A stretch of 64,000 nucleotides of DNA from UBA7236 sp044227505. Its GTDB lineage: Bacteria > Bacteroidota > Bacteroidia > Chitinophagales > BACL12. Below are positions 41,906 through 51,019 of the stretch, piece by piece. The translations under genes and the position numbers were made by a program. The DNA lies in assembly GCA_044227505.1 (NCBI GenBank), contig JBGAWP010000006.1, positions 44,484-108,483 of the forward strand. Reading direction: 5' to 3'. Under the pieces are notes generated by a model, which searched no databases, had not been told where the DNA came from, and worked only from the letters and a program-made list of their open reading frames with translations. The first letter of the stretch is position 1. Each line of letters starts with the position of its first letter.

Positions 41906-44077
41906 TCAATTAATTATTAAAGTATGCGTCTTGACAGTTTCACCATGGTTTATTTTTAAAAAATATACTCCTGCAATTAAATCTGAATTAATTGTTCCAT
42001 TCACCACCCCATTATTTGCAATAAAAATTTCATTTAAAACAATTCTTCCCTGCATATCAAAAATTTCTACAGATACTTTATCATTTAATAATTTATCATT
42101 AGCATATTCAAAATTAAATACACCATTATTTGGGTTCGGATAAATAACAAGTTCATTATTATTTATTTCTTCTCCTTCTTTACATCCACTGTGTGTTACT
42201 TTTTTCTTCGACGACATTTTCGAACATCCTGATGCATTTGTAACCTGCACCTGATAATTTCCTGTGGTATAAGCTAAATACGCCAAATAAATTGCTCCTG
42301 GAATAGGAACATTATTTTTATACCATTGATAAGTAATATCCGTTCCCGTATTTGCAACCAAAACAACCGGACTGCTCACACATAAATTTAAACTTGCAGA
42401 ACCTAGGGTAGTTGCTGCTGCAGGATTTTCATAAACAGTAATTTCATCCGTTGCCGTTGCGGAACATCCACCAGGTGCAACATATAAATAAGTAATGGTA
42501 TGAGTACCGACTCCAGCTAATTCAGGATCAAACTGATTCGTTCCGATTATACCGGTACCAGTATAGGTTCCTCCTGCTGGACTTCCCGCAGTTAATGTCA
42601 TAACGGGATCAAGTCTGCAAACCAATCCGGTAAAATTGAGTGTAACATCAGGAGGATCAACACAACCACTCGCTCCTAAATAAACTCTAGTTTGACCTTC
42701 ATCTATTTGTCCATTATCAAAATAGGGTGCTCCGGCAATGATATCATCAAACCCATCTCCGTTAACATCCGCCGCTGTTCCTACAACACCCATTCCTGCG
42801 CTTATCTGATTTGACTGTGAGGCCCAGGTAGTTGTTCCAGGCATTCCACCGGGCCCGCCCGTATAAATAAAGATGGCTCCTTCTCCGGTTTGTCCGCTAC
42901 TATACGAAGGAGCTCCAACAATAATATCTCCATAACCATCTCCATTTACATCTCCGGAGGCTATCGAATATCCGAATGATCCGCATTGATTTTCTACTGC
43001 CCAATCAGGGGCAACGCTTGGCATCGTGAGCCCGGTTGCACTGCCGTAATAAACGGCTACACGACCACAATAGTCAGCAGTTTCGTTCGGAGCGCCTACA
43101 ATTATATCATCATAACCATCACTGTTGAGATCGCCTGCACCTGCGACAGAATTTCCAAAATATGCAGCATCATAAACTCCGCAATCCGACCATATCTCTG
43201 TATCCAGTGGACCTGTTGCACTTCCGGGATAAACAAAAGCACAACCCTGACCATCCCAACCCCAACTGGCTGCTCCTACAATGATGTCATCAAAGCCATC
43301 ACCGTTTACATCACCGGCTGAGGATACTGAATTTCCATAATTCGATTCTCCTTCATCTTCAGACCATGACCAGCTGATTGTTGTAGATAAACCTGTTGCA
43401 CTTCCAAAAAAAACATACACTGCTCCAACTCCGTTATCACCCCAATAATCTTTTTTATTTGCTCCAACAATAACATCAGCATAACCATCGCCATTCACAT
43501 CACCTGCACCACTTACATCACAAGCGAAAAATGCACCCGCCTCGTCCGATTCGAATGTCCATGCGGGTGTTGCACCTAATCCAGTTGCTGAGCCCATGTA
43601 AACAAATGCCTTTCCTTCATCAGTCTGACCGTTATCAAAATAATTTGCACCTATTATCACATCATCATATCCGTCATTATTAACATCACCAGCCGAAGAA
43701 ACAGATCTCCCAAAATAAGCAGAAATCTGGTTTGATTGCCCCATCCAACTTGCAGTAGCGGATAATCCGACTGCACTTCCTAAATATAAAAATGCGACTC
43801 CTTCATCCGTTTGTCCGTTATCGTAATACGGCGCTCCTATTATTACATCTTCATACCCATCGCCATTTACATCTCCTGCACCGGAAACAGAAGAACCGAA
43901 AAGAGATCCGGCTTGATTTTTTTCAAGGGTCCAGTTTGCAGTTATTGAAATTGGCACAGGGGGTTCAGCATATTGCGCAAAAGATATGGCCGGTTCAAAC
44001 CAACAGAATACAATCAAACAAGAAATTAAAATATATGAACTATTAAAATGTGTGGAATTGAAATTAGGAAGTTTCAT
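41906..44077 (-). CDS. FG-GAP beta-propeller protein with type IX secretion tail
   Basis: A secreted protein of 723 residues from the ATG at 44077; a longer frame adds 36 residues before the signal and is unlikely. The signal peptide ends near ISFAQ. Seven FG-GAP/VCBS repeats (pattern DVNGDGYxDVIIGAP) would form a seven-bladed, integrin-alpha-like propeller with Ca-binding DxNxDG loops. Two Ig/PKD-like domains follow. The last about 75 residues are a T9SS type A sorting domain (VIYPNPNNGVFNFEY ... GVYFLKINHGE). The sorting domain implies outer-membrane translocation and surface attachment. The ligand is unknown. Confidence 0.93.
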   Translation of the reverse strand: MKLPNFNSTHFNSSYILISCLIVFCWFEPAISFAQYAEPPVPISITANWTLEKNQAGSLFGSSVSGAGDVNGDGYEDVIIGAPYYDNGQTDEGVAFLYLGSAVGLSATASWMGQSNQISAYFGRSVSSAGDVNNDGYDDVIIGANYFDNGQTDEGKAFVYMGSATGLGATPAWTFESDEAGAFFACDVSGAGDVNGDGYADVIVGANKKDYWGDNGVGAVYVFFGSATGLSTTISWSWSEDEGESNYGNSVSSAGDVNGDGFDDIIVGAASWGWDGQGCAFVYPGSATGPLDTEIWSDCGVYDAAYFGNSVAGAGDLNSDGYDDIIVGAPNETADYCGRVAVYYGSATGLTMPSVAPDWAVENQCGSFGYSIASGDVNGDGYGDIIVGAPSYSSGQTGEGAIFIYTGGPGGMPGTTTWASQSNQISAGMGVVGTAADVNGDGFDDIIAGAPYFDNGQIDEGQTRVYLGASGCVDPPDVTLNFTGLVCRLDPVMTLTAGSPAGGTYTGTGIIGTNQFDPELAGVGTHTITYLYVAPGGCSATATDEITVYENPAAATTLGSASLNLCVSSPVVLVANTGTDITYQWYKNNVPIPGAIYLAYLAYTTGNYQVQVTNASGCSKMSSKKKVTHSGCKEGEEINNNELVIYPNPNNGVFNFEYANDKLLNDKVSVEIFDMQGRIVLNEIFIANNGVVNGTINSDLIAGVYFLKINHGETVKTHTLIIN

Positions 44078-44211
44078 AATGAAAATTTTGTCTGTAAATA
44101 TAACAAATTTCGTGAAGGTGAATCCGGCTTGTATATTCAGAAATTTTATTACTTCCTTTTTTTCTTTAATACAAAAAATTTCCAATAGGAAATCTCACTC
44201 ATTTCCACTTA

Positions 44212-44278
44212 TAATTTCTTCGTGTAACTTCGCGCCCTTTGCGCCTTTGTGGCCTCGCCATCCGTATTACAACACATC
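44212..44278. repeat. TTCGTG/CTTTGCGCC repeat with ACAACACAT tail, copy 1
   Basis: This element of about 65 bases matches 57789-57856 in order and spacing: TTCTTCGTG, a CTTTG core, GTGGCC, TCCGTA, then ACAACACAT. Individual bases differ in places. It lies between the propeller gene start and the DUF2809 gene end. Confidence 0.7.
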
Positions 44279-44365
44279 ATAAATCCCAAATTGCTAATCG
44301 TTTACCGTAAGTTTTCTTATTTGACTGACGACAAATTTCGTGAATTGTGAATTCGGCAATCAGCC

Positions 44366-44743
44366 TCACTTGCGTTTGCGGAAAAAATATTCAACAATTA
44401 AAACCATCCCGATTCCCGCCGTATACATCAACATATCTATCCAATTAAATGCAGAACCCATAATTATTTTTGCCAGTTTGGAATGTTGTAATCCTAAAAT
44501 TTCAATTAATTGAAGATATTGTAATAATTCAATAAAATATGCGAATAATAAAACTGCAATTGCTGTTTTAAATACCGGGGCATTAAAAAATGTTTTGACA
44601 AAACAATATATTAAAATCACCACTAAAAAATCACCAAAATAAGGACGAATGAATTTGTCTTTGATGAAAAGTGCGGTGCAGGCTTCTGTTATAAAAAGTG
44701 CTGCTGTTAGAAATGCGTAATTTTTGTTTAGCGTGATTGACAT
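44366..44743 (-). CDS. DUF2809-family membrane protein
   Basis: A 125-residue protein with four predicted helices. It matches the DUF2809 pattern: FIRPYFGDFLVVILIYCFVKTF near 31-52, a central YFIELLQYLQLIEILGL, and FNWIDMLMYTAGIGMVLIVEYF near the end. Members are small membrane proteins without an established role; the layout resembles VanZ-like proteins. It stands alone between repeat-rich gaps. Confidence 0.78.
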   Translation of the reverse strand: MSITLNKNYAFLTAALFITEACTALFIKDKFIRPYFGDFLVVILIYCFVKTFFNAPVFKTAIAVLLFAYFIELLQYLQLIEILGLQHSKLAKIIMGSAFNWIDMLMYTAGIGMVLIVEYFFRKRK

Positions 44744-44835
44744 GAATGAATAGTAAACCCGGGAAATATATAATAACGATTAAAAAAATAATAAAATTAA
44801 ATCGGCTCTTCAACCCAAAACTTTCAGCTCCGAAT

Positions 44836-44867
44836 CCACAGAGTTCGCTACGCGTAACACTGTGGGG
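44836..44867. repeat. CCACAGAGTT hairpin element, third copy
   Basis: In reverse orientation this matches 8762-8793, with a shared GTTACGCG(C/T)AGCGAAC loop region and CCACAG...CTGTGG arms. Confidence 0.85.
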
Positions 44868-44896
44868 AAACTCATGAGGTGGAAAACTCCAAACCC

Positions 44897-44973
44897 CGAA
44901 CTCAGAACTCCGAACACAGAACTCAGAATAATCCTAAGTCCTATTTTCTATTTCCTATTTCCTACTTCCTATT
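44897..44973. repeat. Heptanucleotide array reaching the sugar transferase stop codon
   Basis: Eleven consecutive 7-base units in strict register change from (a/c)gaactc-type to tcctatt-type. The last full unit overlaps the TAG stop of the sugar transferase gene (44969-44971). Confidence 0.9.
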
Positions 44974-46393
44974 TCCCTTTACCTTGAAAAATAATCAAAA
45001 CCGTATAAAACATGATCTTAAAATCAATTGCCAAACTCATATTCTCAATATAAAGAAGATCGTATTTCATGCGTTGGATCATTTGATCAACGTCGCTCGC
45101 GTAGCCGAATTTTACCATGCCCCAACTGGTTAAACCGGGTTTAACTTTTTGAAGATGTTTATAGGTTGGTGCAATTTGCGTTATTTTATCGATATAATAC
45201 TGTCGTTCAGGACGAGGACCAACAAGACTCATTTCTCCTTTAAAAATATTAAATAGCTGAGGTAATTCATCGAAGCGCCATTTGCGCATAATTTTTCCCC
45301 AGGGAGTGATGCGGTCATCATTTTCGCTGGAGAGCGCCGGTCCACTTTGTTCGGCATCCAGAAACATGCTTCTGAATTTATAAATGGTAAAAGGTTTATT
45401 ATTTATTCCTACTCTTTGCTGTTTATAAATTATGGGACCCTTGGAGGATAATTTTACTTTTATTGCAATAAATAAAAATAATGGCCATAAAATTAATATG
45501 GAAATAATCGAAACCGCAATATCAATTCCCCTTTTAATAAATCGCTGCCAACGTGGCATCAGATCCGGATAAATTTCAATGAGCACTGCTCCTAATACGT
45601 TGCTCATTTTTACCGATCCTGATAAGATATCGTACATATCCGGAACTATCTTAATAACAATATTTCCTTTTTCAGCCAGTGTATCAATTATTTTATTGAG
45701 CAGATGATGTTCAGATGTTTCAATGGCGATAATTACCTCGTCAATATTCCGCTCTTCAATAATGCTGTTGAGTTGCGGTAATTTGCCAAGATTGGGCATG
45801 TATTTGGTAAGTTCACTATCGTGACTGCCGTTAACTTCCACATAGCCCGTGAATGCATATCCTAAAGACTTTTTATAATTTGTGATCTCTTTATAAATTG
45901 CAAGCGCACGCTGATCACTTCCGATGATAATTGTATTATACGCTACAACTCCTTTTTGTAATTGTTTTTTAGCCTGCGAAAGAATGATCATTCTGCTGAT
46001 GGTGGTCAACAGAAATTGTGCTGCGAATAAAAGAAAAAATAATTGATAATAATCGTGATAATCGCTGATATAATCGTCAAGAAGTAAGGAGAAAAATATG
46101 ATCAGAACACCAATAAAAGCAATTACAAAAGTTCGGGTTATTTCTGCCAATCGCGATTTGCGATATATATCTGTGTAGGTTCCAGCAACAAAATATAAAA
46201 CAAGCCAAATAAATGGGATTCCAAAAATGCCTATAAAAAAATTCGGATCAGTTAAGATCTGTTGTTTAATATTTATAGGATAATCTTCAATATAATATTT
46301 GCGATAAAAGAAAAAACCTGCCCATACCAACATAGCAGTTATATAATCGAAGAAAATATAAGTTAATATGCCTATTCTTCTTTTAAACCGCAT
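44969..46393 (-). CDS. Polyprenyl sugar-phosphate transferase (WcaJ-like), first step of exopolysaccharide unit
   Basis: An inner-membrane transferase of 474 residues. Four N-terminal helices (to about 130) are followed by a nucleotide-binding-fold region (about 140-250, IIIGSDQRALAIYKEI). The catalytic bacterial sugar transferase domain follows (about 285-474) with KRGIDIAVSIISILILWPLF, QQRVGINNKPFTIYKFRSM, and FDELPQLFNIFKGEMSLVGPRPE. It transfers a sugar-1-phosphate to undecaprenyl phosphate. It begins one base inside the stop of the upstream lipoprotein gene (TAATG). Confidence 0.92.
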   Translation of the reverse strand: MRFKRRIGILTYIFFDYITAMLVWAGFFFYRKYYIEDYPINIKQQILTDPNFFIGIFGIPFIWLVLYFVAGTYTDIYRKSRLAEITRTFVIAFIGVLIIFFSLLLDDYISDYHDYYQLFFLLFAAQFLLTTISRMIILSQAKKQLQKGVVAYNTIIIGSDQRALAIYKEITNYKKSLGYAFTGYVEVNGSHDSELTKYMPNLGKLPQLNSIIEERNIDEVIIAIETSEHHLLNKIIDTLAEKGNIVIKIVPDMYDILSGSVKMSNVLGAVLIEIYPDLMPRWQRFIKRGIDIAVSIISILILWPLFLFIAIKVKLSSKGPIIYKQQRVGINNKPFTIYKFRSMFLDAEQSGPALSSENDDRITPWGKIMRKWRFDELPQLFNIFKGEMSLVGPRPERQYYIDKITQIAPTYKHLQKVKPGLTSWGMVKFGYASDVDQMIQRMKYDLLYIENMSLAIDFKIMFYTVLIIFQGKGK

Positions 46394-47268
46394 TAATTAG
46401 ATTGGATGATCTTTAAATTGTCAAAATAAATTTGTGCTGTATCATTTGATGTATTGATAGCCCTGAATTCCAGATTGTAAGATTCTGGCTGGTATGCAGA
46501 AAAAAATTGTAATGTCGGATTTAAATTAACATAAATTTTATTCCAATAATCTTTTGGCGTAATGGTTAATACCTCATCGTAAATTGTTGAACCTCCGGAA
46601 GTATTACACCTTAAATAAACAAGATAATTTAAATCGCATTTATAATCGATCTCTAAAAATAATTGGTGATCTATAGTGCCAAAAAAAAGAGGATCGGTGC
46701 TTATCCTGAAGGTGTCGAGGTCGCTGGTTAAAGTAGTTACGGCAGAACGCAAACCTTCAAATACGTCGGTAACGGAAGTAGTGGTGGTAAGATCTGCTTC
46801 GCTTTCCACGCTGTGAAAACTATTTCCGGTTTCAAATCTATCCTTAAATAAAAAAGTAATTGCCGCAGAGGGTTTATAGGTTGATGATGGATACAAAGTA
46901 TCGGTTTCTCCCTCTGTTAAATTTCGTGTAATGCTATAACCATTATAAAATGGATATATCATTCCCGTCCCTGAAATTCCATTTTCTTTTATACCCGGAT
47001 ATACGATAAGATCTGTTTCGCCAGATTCTAAAATCGGAACGGTTGCCGGTAATTCAAAAGCGCCTATAAAAATTCCATTGGCATAAACCCAGGCATCTGT
47101 GATTTTAGTAGAGGGATATCCCTGAAGCTCCAGGTTACAGGTGAAAGTAAAATCATTTATATAAACATAAGAGGGAATTTTTTCCTCCGGATTTATTAAT
47201 TCACAACTACTTATAACCGTGATAAAAATTAGGGGTATTATTTTAAATAATTTAATTCGTTTCATCAT
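46393..47268 (-). CDS. Lipoprotein between the oxidoreductase and sugar transferase genes
   Basis: A 291-residue lipoprotein (ITVISSC, Cys 22) with a beta-rich body. The region about 35-130 may be an immunoglobulin-like domain, and 150-290 (RFETGNSFHSVE ... IYFDNLKII) resembles a jelly-roll carbohydrate-binding-like fold by pattern only. It is translationally coupled to the sugar transferase by a one-base overlap. Its place suggests a part in surface polysaccharide handling, but I recognise no known family. Confidence 0.75.
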   Translation of the reverse strand: MMKRIKLFKIIPLIFITVISSCELINPEEKIPSYVYINDFTFTCNLELQGYPSTKITDAWVYANGIFIGAFELPATVPILESGETDLIVYPGIKENGISGTGMIYPFYNGYSITRNLTEGETDTLYPSSTYKPSAAITFLFKDRFETGNSFHSVESEADLTTTTSVTDVFEGLRSAVTTLTSDLDTFRISTDPLFFGTIDHQLFLEIDYKCDLNYLVYLRCNTSGGSTIYDEVLTITPKDYWNKIYVNLNPTLQFFSAYQPESYNLEFRAINTSNDTAQIYFDNLKIIQSN

Positions 47269-47313
47269 CCAACTTTAGAATTTTCCAACAACATTCCGCT
47301 TTCTGCATGTGAA

Positions 47314-48300
47314 TTAATCTCTGTATGCAATGTTCTTTTCAATTTTATGTAATATCATATGTGCTACTTGCAATGCACGGTAACCATCATCAATGGTAAC
47401 CGGTGTTTCTGTATCGTTTAGAATTGCATTGGCAAATAACTCCAATTCCATTTTTATCGCATTAACAGGAACCACTTCCGGTTTGTGCATATGCAATGCC
47501 TTCTTTTTAAAGGAATTTCCAGTATTAATATCAATGGTTAACGCATCTTCGCCCGAAATAGCATCTGTAAGCGTCAATATTTCTGTCACATTTTCACCAA
47601 AATCAACTGCAATATACATATCTCGCTGAAACATTCTCATTTTGCGCATTTTTTTCATGGAAATACGGCTTGAAGTCAGATTGGCAACACAGCCATTATC
47701 AAATTCAAGACGCGCATTTGCAATGTCGGGTTGGTTGCTGATCACTTTTACTCCACTGGCACTTACGCGTTTAACATTGGATTTAACAATATGTAATATG
47801 ATGTCAATATCGTGTATCATGAGATCCAAAACCACCGAAACATCAGTTCCTCTTGGATTAAAACTGGAAAGACGGTGACTTTCAATAAACATCGGCTGCA
47901 GATCGATTCCCTGAACCGCTAAAAATGCGGGATTGAATCGCTCCACATGACCCACCTGCGCTTTTACATTGGCTTCGTGTGCCAGCGACATCAGATATTT
48001 TGCCTCGTGCACCGAATTTGCCAAAGGTTTTTCCACGAAAATGTGTTTTGCTTTTTTAAGAGCAGCCCTCGCACAATCATAATGTGAAATGGTGGGAGTA
48101 ACGATATCAACCGCATCAACGGCATCGATCAACTTGTGAATATTGCCAAATCTGGTTATTCCGAAGGTTTTTTCAGCATATTGGGCATTTGTTTCGTCCG
48201 GATCATAAAATCCAACTAATTCAAAATCAGGGATCTCCTTCAAAAGCTTGAGATGAATTTTTCCGAGATGACCTGCTCCTAAAACGCCAATTCTTACCAT
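47314..48300 (-). CDS. Gfo/Idh/MocA-family oxidoreductase
   Basis: A cytoplasmic NAD(P)-dependent sugar-nucleotide-type dehydrogenase of 328 residues. It has GVLGAGHLGKIHLKLL Rossmann loop (about 5-20), the EKPLA motif near 93 and the central HDIDIILHI stretch with likely catalytic residues. It is upstream of the lipoprotein and sugar transferase on the same strand and is probably the first gene of that three-gene unit. The substrate is unknown, possibly a nucleotide-activated sugar. Confidence 0.88.
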   Translation of the reverse strand: MVRIGVLGAGHLGKIHLKLLKEIPDFELVGFYDPDETNAQYAEKTFGITRFGNIHKLIDAVDAVDIVTPTISHYDCARAALKKAKHIFVEKPLANSVHEAKYLMSLAHEANVKAQVGHVERFNPAFLAVQGIDLQPMFIESHRLSSFNPRGTDVSVVLDLMIHDIDIILHIVKSNVKRVSASGVKVISNQPDIANARLEFDNGCVANLTSSRISMKKMRKMRMFQRDMYIAVDFGENVTEILTLTDAISGEDALTIDINTGNSFKKKALHMHKPEVVPVNAIKMELELFANAILNDTETPVTIDDGYRALQVAHMILHKIEKNIAYRD

Positions 48301-48454
48301 AAACTGATTTGTGCAAATTTAAAAGTTTAGATGGGAGGGATGTATAAATCAGCAGTATAAATGTGAACTAATATTTCACTTTGTAGCGCTATCAATACAC
48401 CTTTATAAAATTCGGTAAGGCAAAATTCGTTTATCTTCACACTGATTTTACTGT

Positions 48455-50137
48455 ATGAATTTGAAGAGTGTTTTATCCGTTTTTTTTATTTTGCCTGTTT
48501 TATCAGGGCTGATGTTGTGGCAAGCCTGGCCACCTTTGCAACTCACTTTTTTGGTTTTTGCCGGATTTGTTCCCTTGCTCATTGCGGAAAAGGTGATAAG
48601 CGACACATATAAAAAATATACAGGATTAAAGGTTTGGATAAGTTTATATACCGGACTTCTGGTTTGGAATTTAACAACAACATATTGGATAAGTAATGCA
48701 AGTTTGGCTGGCGGTTTATTTGCGAATCTTGCAAATCCTGTATTAATGTCTGTTCCTTTTATGCTTGCACGAAATACCAGAAAACAATTTGGTAACAGAT
48801 TGGGATATGCTTCATTGGTGTTTTATTGGATGGCATTTGAATCCATACATCTGAGCTGGGAACTTACCTGGCCTTGGCTGAGTGTCGGAAATGTATTTGC
48901 TGTTAAACATACCTGGATACAATGGTATGAATATACAGGAGTATTTGGAGGAACACTTTGGGTATGGATCACCAATTTATTATTGTTTTTTATTTTATAC
49001 GACCGACTTTTTCCTTCTGAAAAAAGCCTCCCCGCAAATAATTCTCTTTTTAAAAAATACATACCTCTGTTTTCATTGGTATTAATAATTTTTATCCCGA
49101 TACTTATTTCTAAAATAATTTATAACAATTATGAAGAAAAAGGTAAACCTGTAAATGTTACGGTTTTACAACCCAATTTTGATCCATACACTGAAAAATT
49201 TGATATTCCTTATGCTATTCAAATGGAAAAAATGCAGGGATTATCAAAACAGAAATTAACAGACAGCACCGATTATTTGGTCTGGCCGGAAACATCCATT
49301 CAAAAAGATATTTGGCTGGATAAAATTAAATATGAAAAACCGGTACGCGATCTTTTAAAATTGATCGACAGTTTCCCAAACCTTACCATTGTGTTAGGTG
49401 TAAATGGGTTTGAAAGATATAATACAAAGGAGGAAGCATCATATACTGCACGAGAATTTTTGATGGGCCAAAGTGTGTCCGGCGGACCGGATACAATGTA
49501 TTATGATATTTACAATACTGCATTACAGATTGATTCCTCTAAAAAACTTCCCTATTATCATAAATCAAAATTAGTTCCCGGGGTAGAGCGAATGCCCTAT
49601 CCGCAATTTTTCACATTTTTAGGAGATAAGGCTATTGAATTGGGAGGAATTACAGGAAGTTTAGGCACACAAAAAACACGTACCGTTTTTTATAATAAAG
49701 ATTCCGTTGGAATTGCACCGGTAATTTGTTTTGAAAGTGTTTTTGGTGAATATGTTTCTGATTACGTAAGCAATGGTGCCGAATTGATATTTATAATTAC
49801 CAATGATGGTTGGTGGGGAAATACTTCCGGATATCAACAACATTGTTTATATGGAAAGTTGAGAAGTATTGAAACGCGTCGCAGTATTGCGCGATCCGCA
49901 AATACCGGTATATCTTGTTTTATTAACCAGCGCGGAGATATTTCCCAGCCAACGGAATGGAGAGAAGATGCGGTGTTAAATGCAACCTTATTGGCTAACG
50001 ATGACAAAACATTTTATGTTGTATTTGGCGACTATCTTGCACGTGTTGCACTTTGGATATCGGGATTTTTAATTTTGATGACCTTGGTTTCTGCTAAGAT
50101 CATTAATCGGAAAAATAATAAGGAGTTGGATAATTAA
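48455..50137 (+). CDS. lnt: Apolipoprotein N-acyltransferase
   Basis: An inner-membrane enzyme of 560 residues that adds the third acyl chain to lipoproteins. Six or so N-terminal helices (to about 215) are followed by a nitrilase-like periplasmic domain. The catalytic residues are visible: the Glu in YLVWPETS near 277, the Lys in YHKSKLVPGVE near 372, and the Cys in VICFESVFG near 430. NDGWWGNTSG and RSIARSANTGIS complete the family pattern. Lipoproteins are abundant in the window, which fits the enzyme's role. Confidence 0.95.
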   Translation: MNLKSVLSVFFILPVLSGLMLWQAWPPLQLTFLVFAGFVPLLIAEKVISDTYKKYTGLKVWISLYTGLLVWNLTTTYWISNASLAGGLFANLANPVLMSVPFMLARNTRKQFGNRLGYASLVFYWMAFESIHLSWELTWPWLSVGNVFAVKHTWIQWYEYTGVFGGTLWVWITNLLLFFILYDRLFPSEKSLPANNSLFKKYIPLFSLVLIIFIPILISKIIYNNYEEKGKPVNVTVLQPNFDPYTEKFDIPYAIQMEKMQGLSKQKLTDSTDYLVWPETSIQKDIWLDKIKYEKPVRDLLKLIDSFPNLTIVLGVNGFERYNTKEEASYTAREFLMGQSVSGGPDTMYYDIYNTALQIDSSKKLPYYHKSKLVPGVERMPYPQFFTFLGDKAIELGGITGSLGTQKTRTVFYNKDSVGIAPVICFESVFGEYVSDYVSNGAELIFIITNDGWWGNTSGYQQHCLYGKLRSIETRRSIARSANTGISCFINQRGDISQPTEWREDAVLNATLLANDDKTFYVVFGDYLARVALWISGFLILMTLVSAKIINRKNNKELDN

Positions 50138-50196
50138 TTTATTTCTTTTCCATTTATTTAATGATTCATTTTTTACAATACTAATTTTTTTCAAGT

Positions 50197-50991
50197 ATGG
50201 ATTTACAAAATTTATGTTTTGAAGTAATAGAAATTGTAAGACCGATAGGTGCTTATATAAAACAGCAGCGTGAAAACTTTCAGGATATATTGATAGAAAA
50301 AAAAGGTGTGCGCGATTTTGTAACAGAGGTGGATACCAATGCGGAAAAAAGATTAGTTACGGCATTAAGTAAAATATTGCCCACTGCAGGTTTTATCACC
50401 GAAGAAAAAACGGTGGAGCAATCGGATAAAGAATATTTATGGATAATTGATCCATTGGATGGCACCATGAATTATGTACACGGAATTCCGATCTATTCCA
50501 TAAGCATTGGATTACAATATAAAAATGAAATTATTTTAGGAGTGGTGTTTGAGGTTGCCAATAATGAAATGTTTTACAGTTGGAAAGATGCACCCACCTA
50601 TTGCAATGGGAAAACAATTCATATTTCCGGCTGCAATAATTTGGGTGATGCACTTATTGCAACGGGGTTTCCCTATATCAGAAATAACGAACGCACCCAA
50701 AAAATTTCGGAAGCATTAAAATATTTTCTCGACAATGGAAGAGATATCAGGCGACTCGGAACAGCGGCTACCGATCTTTGTTATGTAGCTTGTGGTAGAA
50801 TGGATGTTTATTATGAGGGATTTTTAAATATCTGGGATATTGCCGCAGGAATAATTATTGCGGAAAATGCAGGTGCTTTTGTTTCTGATTTTAAAGGAGC
50901 ACGTAATTTCCATTCCGGGCAAATTGTGGCTACAAACCCCGATATTAAAGATACTGTATTAAAAGGTGTTTCTTTAATGCCGGGTGAATGA
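50197..50991 (+). CDS. Inositol monophosphatase-family phosphatase
   Basis: A Mg-dependent, Li-sensitive-type phosphatase of 264 residues: ITEEKT near 68, the IMPase motif 1 IDPLDGTMNYVHGIP near 86, and motif 2 WDIAAGIIIAENAGAFVSDF near 212. The substrate could be inositol phosphate, a 3'-phosphoadenosine phosphate (CysQ-like) or another sugar phosphate. Its stop codon falls inside a perfect 18-base palindrome at 50985-51002. Confidence 0.9.
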   Translation: MDLQNLCFEVIEIVRPIGAYIKQQRENFQDILIEKKGVRDFVTEVDTNAEKRLVTALSKILPTAGFITEEKTVEQSDKEYLWIIDPLDGTMNYVHGIPIYSISIGLQYKNEIILGVVFEVANNEMFYSWKDAPTYCNGKTIHISGCNNLGDALIATGFPYIRNNERTQKISEALKYFLDNGRDIRRLGTAATDLCYVACGRMDVYYEGFLNIWDIAAGIIIAENAGAFVSDFKGARNFHSGQIVATNPDIKDTVLKGVSLMPGE

Positions 50992-51002
50992 ACGTTCATT
51001 CA
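50985..51002. promoter_or_regulatory. Perfect 18-base palindrome in a convergent intergenic site
   Basis: The palindrome TGAATGAAC/GTTCATTCA overlaps the phosphatase stop codon, 18 bases before the end of the pit gene. It has no T-run in either direction, so it is not a typical terminator. Its form resembles operators bound by TetR-type regulators. Confidence 0.5.
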
Positions 51003-51019
51003 TAACAAAAAATCCTCCC

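Noticed and set aside
50985..51002. Intrinsic terminator between convergent genes
   Set aside because: The palindrome has no loop and no T-run on either side, so terminator function is not supported.
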